Assembly: GCA_002714565.1 (NCBI GenBank)
Contig: PAXU01000030.1
Coordinates: 68,460-73,622, forward strand
Length of the DNA stretch: 5,163 bases
Reading direction: 5' to 3'
Source of the DNA: Rhodopirellula sp.
GTDB taxonomy: Bacteria; Planctomycetota; Planctomycetia; Pirellulales; Pirellulaceae
Shown here: positions 1-5,163 of the stretch, one piece after another
Position numbering within the stretch: the stretch's first letter is position 1
Layout of the letters: the number at the start of each line of letters is the position of its first letter
Translations under genes and position numbers: made by a program
The notes under the pieces: model-generated
Told to the model about the DNA's origin: nothing
What the model saw: only the letters and a program-made list of their open reading frames with translations
Databases searched by the model: none

Positions 1-1565
1 CGTGGATGCAGGCCGACAGTCGGTTCGTCGAGAACGTACAACATATTCACCAGGCTTGAGCCAAGCGCTGTTGTTAGGTTTACCCGTTGTGCTTCGCCAC
101 CGCTTAAAGTTCGTAGCGTACGGTCTAGAGTGAGATAACCAAGGCCAACTGCAGATAGGTAGTAAAGACGCGCCCGCAGTTGTTCGATAATGAATCTGGA
201 AACTTCGGATTCCCATTGACTCAACTCAAGCGTATCAAAGAAGTCTTTTGCTTGACTGATCTTCATTTGGCAGACTTCAGCGATGTTGTGAGGTCCAATT
301 CTTACCGACAGAGCTTCATCGCGGAGTCTGTTACCATCACAGACATGACATGGCTTATAGCTGCGCCAGCGACTAAGGAACACTCTCAGGTGCATCTTAT
401 ATTTGCGGCGTTCGAGCCACGCGAAGAATCCACTGAGTCCACCGAATTTACGTTCCTTAACACCGTCATGAATAAGCTTTAGGTGTTTGGGCTTGAGTTC
501 TGAAAAAGGGATATCCACTGGCAGATCATAGTCGCCGGCAAGTGCGAGTAACTCTTGCAGTTCATGCTCATAAGCAGGTGTATTCCACGGTGCGATTGCA
601 CCTTCACGAATGGTTTTATTCGGATTGGGAACAATGAGTTCCATGTCGATGTCAATGATGTTGCCGAAGCCTTCACATTCCGGACAGGCACCCATTGGGC
701 TGTTGAAGCTGAAAAGCCTTGGTTCCGGAGCAGGGAATTCCAGGTCGCACGATTCGCACCAGTGCCGGGCGCTGAAACGGCTAACTGTCCAGTCACGTCC
801 ATCCACTTCGATCGGACTTGAGCCGCCGGCAATGGATGGTGCAAATACGACACAAACGGAATCCGGGATGGAAAATGCGGTTTCTAACGAGTCGCGACTC
901 CGGATTTCGCAATCATTATTTGGTTCAGACCAATCGGCTTTGAGTCGGTCGATTATCACGACGACTGATTTGGCCGTTGCGTGATTCTCCAGAATCGCTT
1001 CGAAATGTTCTGCGAGCGAATAAGTGGTGCCTTCGACCACGACCCGCACAAATCCTTCTTCAAGTAGGTACTTGGCGGTGAGTTCCAGCTCTTCATCATC
1101 ATCGATTTGAAGTTCCGCACCAATCATAAAGCGGGTGTCTTGTGGCACTCCCGTTAGCCATTTTGCGACTGATTGCGGTGAATCTTTACGGATTTCCTTC
1201 TCGCAGGCCGGGCAATGTACGTTGCCGATTTTCGCAAACAGCAGGCGTAGATAATCTGCTGATTCTGTCGCTGTGCCGATGGTGGATCTGCTGCTGCGGC
1301 TATGTGTCTTTCGAGTAACGGCGACTGCGGGTGTGATACCATCGATTCGTTCGGCCGCTGGTTTTTCCAGTCGATCCAGGAACTGACGCGTGTAGGCAGA
1401 AAAGGACTCGATGTATCGTCTTTGACCTTCAGCGTAGATGGTGTCCAGAGCGAGGCTCGTTTTTCCGCTTCCACTTACACCACAGATTGCGATGAGTTGG
1501 TTATGAGGCAGATCCAGATCAATCTGCCTGAGGTTGTGCACTTCGACTCCACGCAGGCTAATCAT
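1..1565 (-). CDS. uvrA: UvrABC excinuclease subunit A, N-terminal part (runs off left edge)
   Basis: This is the damage-sensing ABC-type ATPase of nucleotide excision repair, a cytoplasmic partner of UvrB. About 521 residues are in the window in one uninterrupted frame. Visible in order: an N-terminal HNL segment, Walker A GVSGSGKT (residues 29-36), the AEGQRRYIESFSAYTRQFL stretch, and a region with a CPAC pair opening the UvrB-binding/insertion domains. Next come a zinc site made of CESC and CPEC about 20 residues apart, the CHVCDGNRLRDEAL segment, the ABC signature LSGGEAQR, and Walker B YVLDEPTVGLHP, right at the window edge. So the first ATPase cassette is complete and the second lies outside. 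The start used is ATG 1565, which begins where family similarity begins but has no clear Shine-Dalgarno. An in-frame GTG at 1649 would add 28 low-complexity residues, and an in-frame stop at 1703-1701 limits any further extension. PVC-group UvrA can be a tandem double-length protein; the window cannot show whether this one is. Confidence 0.95.
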   Translation of the reverse strand, partial: MISLRGVEVHNLRQIDLDLPHNQLIAICGVSGSGKTSLALDTIYAEGQRRYIESFSAYTRQFLDRLEKPAAERIDGITPAVAVTRKTHSRSSRSTIGTATESADYLRLLFAKIGNVHCPACEKEIRKDSPQSVAKWLTGVPQDTRFMIGAELQIDDDEELELTAKYLLEEGFVRVVVEGTTYSLAEHFEAILENHATAKSVVVIIDRLKADWSEPNNDCEIRSRDSLETAFSIPDSVCVVFAPSIAGGSSPIEVDGRDWTVSRFSARHWCESCDLEFPAPEPRLFSFNSPMGACPECEGFGNIIDIDMELIVPNPNKTIREGAIAPWNTPAYEHELQELLALAGDYDLPVDIPFSELKPKHLKLIHDGVKERKFGGLSGFFAWLERRKYKMHLRVFLSRWRSYKPCHVCDGNRLRDEALSVRIGPHNIAEVCQMKISQAKDFFDTLELSQWESEVSRFIIEQLRARLYYLSAVGLGYLTLDRTLRTLSGGEAQRVNLTTALGSSLVNMLYVLDEPTVGLHP

Positions 1566-1697
1566 GTCTAGCGGAGCATGATTAACCTTATTCGTATCGA
1601 TCGAACCATTCGATCCGTGCGAATCCGTTCGTTGTGCTTCGGTGGCCACGGGCGTCGTTTCCCACTGGTGATGAAAAGTGTGGAAAGTTAATCCGTC

Positions 1698-1728
1698 ATT
1701 TTACAGGATGTTCGAGACGAGATGTTAA
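1698..1728 (-). promoter_or_regulatory. possible uvrA promoter
   Basis: On the minus strand TTAACA (1728-1723) is followed after 19 nt by TAAAAT (1703-1698). These resemble -35 and -10 boxes, but the spacer is longer than the usual 17 nt. Transcription would start near 1690, leaving a short leader before the alternative GTG start at 1649. The match is weak and may be chance. I saw no convincing LexA operator next to it. Confidence 0.22.
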
Positions 1729-1750
1729 TGGGGGCGGTTGCGTAGATCCT

Positions 1751-1780
1751 CCCTAGCGAGGACCTACGGCTCGCCGAGGG
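1751..1780. repeat. imperfect inverted repeat
   Basis: CCCTAGCGAG (1751-1760) can pair with CTCGCCGAGGG (1770-1780) as 5 bp plus 4 bp around a small internal loop, with a 9-nt apical loop. TTTT follows, so read on the + strand it looks like a weak terminator. No + strand gene is seen upstream of it, and it may simply belong to the repeat cluster of this intergenic region. Confidence 0.35.
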
Positions 1781-1798
1781 TTTTACGTGTATTCGCTG

Positions 1799-1847
1799 TC
1801 GAGGCCCTACGTCGCTGCTCCCCTGCGGATTACGCTACCATGCATCC
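1799..1847. repeat. dispersed intergenic repeat, copy 1
   Basis: This 49-nt segment matches 5115-5163 in the same orientation with 41 of 49 identical positions and no gaps. Shared blocks include AGGCCCT, CGTCGCTGC and ACGCTACCATG. Both copies lie outside genes, as expected for a short dispersed intergenic element. Its terminal part is present again in inverted orientation at 1896-1908. No transposase or target-site duplication is visible, so its type is unknown. Confidence 0.65.
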
Positions 1848-1908
1848 GGTCTACCTGCCGTCCTTGGCATAGACAGTTGTACATGCAACCGCGGTTGCAT
1901 GGAGCGTA
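1831..1908. repeat. inverted repeat arms flanking a palindrome
   Basis: TACGCTACCATGCA (1831-1844) and TGCATGGAGCGTA (1896-1908) are inverted copies differing by one missing base. The arms lie about 50 nt apart. The right arm runs on into GCGAC and GGGC, which echo the left end of the dispersed repeat, so it looks like a shortened inverted copy of that element. Together they could form a long hairpin in DNA or RNA. Confidence 0.5.
1882..1901. repeat. 20-nt perfect palindrome
   Basis: CATGCAACCGCGGTTGCATG is perfectly self-complementary with no spacer. It could be a binding site for a dimeric protein or a cruciform core. It overlaps the right arm of the longer inverted repeat, so it may be part of that repeat rather than an operator. 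It lies about 150 nt upstream of the peroxiredoxin start, far for a classical operator. Confidence 0.55.
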
Positions 1909-1914
1909 GCGACT

Positions 1915-1937
1915 AAGGGCGATGAAAGCCTTTTTTT
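1915..1937 (+). terminator. terminator-like hairpin with T run
   Basis: AAGGGC (1915-1920) can pair with GCCTTT (1928-1933), including one G-T pair, around a 7-nt loop, and the T run continues to 1937. This has the form of a weak intrinsic terminator for + strand transcription. No gene is seen upstream on that strand, so it might shield the peroxiredoxin gene from read-through, end an unseen small transcript, or be chance. Confidence 0.35.
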
Positions 1938-1939
1938 AT

Positions 1940-1953
1940 AGGGCTATAGCCCT
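1940..1953. repeat. 14-nt perfect palindrome
   Basis: AGGGCTATAGCCCT is perfectly self-complementary. It sits right after the T run and about 100 nt ahead of the peroxiredoxin start. A regulator site is possible but not shown. Confidence 0.4.
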
Positions 1954-2038
1954 TCCCAGTAAAAGACTCACACGTCCACTGCAATTGTTGTTAAAATCTT
2001 ACCAGCGACATGTACGCACAGAATCGCATCCTGAGTTG

Positions 2039-2045
2039 TAAGGAG
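2039..2045 (+). promoter_or_regulatory. ribosome binding site of the peroxiredoxin gene
   Basis: TAAGGAG lies 9 nt ahead of ATG 2055. It decides the start: the in-frame ATG at 2010 lacks a comparable site and would put 15 extra residues in front of a typical signal peptide. Confidence 0.8.
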
Positions 2046-2054
2046 TTCTATACA

Positions 2055-2657
2055 ATGCGACGAGTACTAACATCCATAGCCGTTTTGCTATGTTGTTTCA
2101 CGATGGCAGCAACGCCAGCTAATGCTGAATTGAAAGTGGGCGACAAGGTACCAGACTTCACACTCAAAGGAAGCGATGGCAAATCCTACACGCTTTCCAA
2201 GCTCAGTGAGAAGCAAGTGGTCGTAATTGCATGGTTCCCTAAAGCGTTTACCGGTGGCTGAACGGCTCAATGTGATTCGCTGCGTGTCAGCGGAATTAAA
2301 GAAGACTTCTCAGTAAAACTACTCGGTGATCGGGAATTTAAAGTTGCCAAGCGTGCAAGCGGCTCAGGGCTTAACAAATTCGACGTGGCTTTCTTTACGG
2401 CCAGCACCGATACGGTTGAAACCAATACGAAATATGCCAAAGCACTGAAACTCGACTACGCGATCCTCAGTGATCCCGGGAAAAAAGTCGCCGGCGCATT
2501 CGGTGTTGTGAACGATGACCGGCCCGTGCCTTTCCGATGGACTTATTACATCGGTAAAGACGGGAAGGTTTTGTTTGTCGACAAGGAAGTTAGCGCAAAG
2601 ACTCACGGCGCTGATGTCGCTAAGAAACTTGCAGAACTTGGTGTCGCGAAAAAATAG
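2055..2657 (+). CDS. exported peroxiredoxin with in-frame UGA, probable selenoprotein (Sec69)
   Basis: This encodes 200 residues if the UGA at 2259-2261 is read as selenocysteine. The protein would reduce peroxides outside the cytoplasm. Residues 1-24 form a signal peptide (MRR, hydrophobic core, likely cleavage after ANA). The mature part has the Prx opening VGDKVPDFTL, then WFPKAFTGG followed by the UGA. This is the family signature P-x3-T-x2-C (P62, T66) with the UGA at the peroxidatic Cys. The frame continues TAQC (C73, a likely resolving Cys), FDVAFFTASTDTVETN, LSDPGKKVAGAFGVV and RPVPFRWTYYIGKDGKVLF, where R161 may be the conserved active-site Arg. U69 and C73 would be the only redox residues left after signal removal. 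There is no frameshift or other stop. Compared with relatives I recall, about 23 extra residues follow SLRVSG. A SECIS-like hairpin follows the UGA. The alternatives are a nonsense pseudogene or a sequencing error at a Cys codon; the exact position argues against both. No Sec machinery is in the window. Confidence 0.85.
2273..2298 (+). promoter_or_regulatory. candidate bacterial SECIS hairpin
   Basis: The mRNA just after the UGA can fold into TGATTCGCTG (2273-2282), loop CGTGT (2283-2287) and CAGCG-G-AATTA (2288-2298). This gives an upper stem of 5 Watson-Crick pairs, one bulged G at 2293, and a lower stem of 5 pairs including one G-U. The apical loop begins 21 nt after the UGA and has G at its second position. 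Known bacterial SECIS elements lie in the coding region straight after the UGA, with a short apical loop, a G among its first two bases, and a UGA-to-loop distance of roughly 16-37 nt. This one fits by manual folding; no energy was computed. Confidence 0.6.
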
Positions 2658-2660
2658 CGG

Positions 2661-5055
<2,395 letters not shown>

Positions 5056-5103
5056 CAGATTCTGGCTGTATGAGGAAAGCTGAGATTTGCCGGTTCAGAC
5101 TCA

Positions 5104-5109
5104 ATTATA
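5104..5109 (-). promoter_or_regulatory. possible -10 box for the membrane protein-ligA operon
   Basis: A perfect TATAAT reads on the minus strand at 5109-5104, about 50 nt ahead of the TTG start, which is a sensible place for the operon promoter. No good -35 box lies 16-18 nt upstream, where the dispersed repeat sits (AGCGAC at 17 nt). The call rests on the -10 alone. Confidence 0.35.
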
Positions 5110-5114
5110 CGCTT

Positions 5115-5163
5115 TCAAGGCCCTGCGTCGCTGCGCTCCTTCGGACCACGCTACCATGTATCC
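5115..5163. repeat. dispersed intergenic repeat, copy 2 (reaches right edge)
   Basis: This is the same 49-nt element as 1799-1847, in the same orientation, with 41 of 49 positions identical. It is cut by the window end, so its true length is unknown. It sits upstream of the membrane protein-ligA operon and overlaps where that operon's -35 region would lie. Confidence 0.65.

Larger units (their letters stand above)
1650..2054. other. gene-free divergent intergenic region, rich in repeats and hairpins
   Basis: About 400 nt separate the divergent uvrA and peroxiredoxin genes, and I see no convincing coding frame. Instead there are an imperfect inverted repeat (1751-1780), a 49-nt dispersed repeat copy (1799-1847) whose end is inverted again at 1896-1908, a 20-nt perfect palindrome (1882-1901), a hairpin followed by a T run (1915-1937), and a 14-nt perfect palindrome (1940-1953). 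A TAAAAT at 1992-1997 could be a -10 box for the peroxiredoxin gene, but no good -35 lies at the right distance. No tRNA or riboswitch was recognised. Confidence 0.6.

Noticed and set aside
479..853. Open frames on either strand inside uvrA and ligA
   Set aside because: They are shadows in other frames of strongly conserved genes, with no family features of their own.
1595..1632. LexA/SOS-like box formed by CGAAC and GTTCG near uvrA
   Set aside because: The half-sites are much too far apart for a LexA operator, and TTCGA-type words simply recur here.
1566..1649. N-terminal extension of UvrA to GTG 1649
   Set aside because: It is possible, but the 28 residues are low-complexity and match nothing I recognise; UvrA similarity starts just after ATG 1565. 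Recorded as an alternative start.
2010..2054. Upstream ATG 2010 as the peroxiredoxin start
   Set aside because: The TAAGGAG site at 2039-2045 and the signal peptide both favour ATG 2055.
1650..2054. tRNA-Sec (selC) or another structured RNA in the intergenic region
   Set aside because: No cloverleaf with a UCA anticodon was found; the structure seen is explained by repeats and palindromes.
2300..2310. Palindrome AGAAGACTTCT after the UGA as an alternative SECIS
   Set aside because: Its arms leave a one-base loop, which cannot form a normal hairpin, and it lies further from the UGA than the better candidate.
2385..2657. A separate gene starting at GTG 2385
   Set aside because: It is in the same frame as the peroxiredoxin, lacks its own Shine-Dalgarno, and would start inside a beta strand of the fold. 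It is the part after the UGA.
2055..2657. Peroxiredoxin as a plain nonsense pseudogene
   Set aside because: There is no frameshift or second stop, conservation continues after the UGA, the UGA is exactly at the catalytic Cys, and a SECIS-like hairpin follows. It cannot be fully excluded without genome data.

Overview
This window most likely comes from a planctomycete or a close relative in the PVC group. The evidence is the flavour of the proteins: a UvrA with the first-half signature seen in that group, an exported thioredoxin-fold peroxiredoxin, and a small two-helix membrane protein ahead of ligA. GC content looks moderate by eye. The assignment is recognition from memory, not a search result. 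The window is mainly housekeeping DNA repair and replication, with one exceptional gene in the middle.

Layout. Positions 1 to 1565 (- strand) hold the N-terminal ~521 residues of UvrA, which runs off the left edge with an intact first ATPase cassette. From about 1650 to 2054 there is a gene-free divergent intergenic region rich in inverted repeats, palindromes and a dispersed repeat. From 2055 to 2657 (+ strand) lies an exported peroxiredoxin whose reading frame is interrupted only by a UGA exactly where the peroxidatic cysteine belongs. From 2661 to 4697 (- strand) lies a complete NAD+-dependent DNA ligase, LigA. It starts with GTG and overlaps the end of a small two-helix membrane protein at 4690 to 5055 (- strand, TTG start). 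The right edge carries a second copy of the dispersed repeat.

The main result is the peroxiredoxin. The catalytic signature P-x3-T-x2-C reads P-x3-T-x2-UGA, and the same frame then continues for 131 more codons with good family conservation. A bulged hairpin begins 11 nt after the UGA and has a G in its 5-nt apical loop, 21 nt from the UGA, which fits the general rules for a bacterial SECIS. The simplest reading is a selenocysteine peroxiredoxin (Sec69) with a signal peptide, acting outside the cytoplasm. Gene callers would split it or call it a pseudogene. It also carries an apparent insertion of about 23 residues after the active site, part of which resembles its own downstream LSDP-type segment.

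How the genes work together. UvrA (nucleotide excision repair) and LigA (sealing of nicks after repair and replication) are both DNA maintenance genes, but they are not in one transcript here: the peroxiredoxin lies between them on the other strand. LigA is probably co-transcribed and translationally coupled with the small membrane protein. The peroxiredoxin appears to have its own transcription unit and meets ligA tail to tail with only 3 nt between the stop codons.
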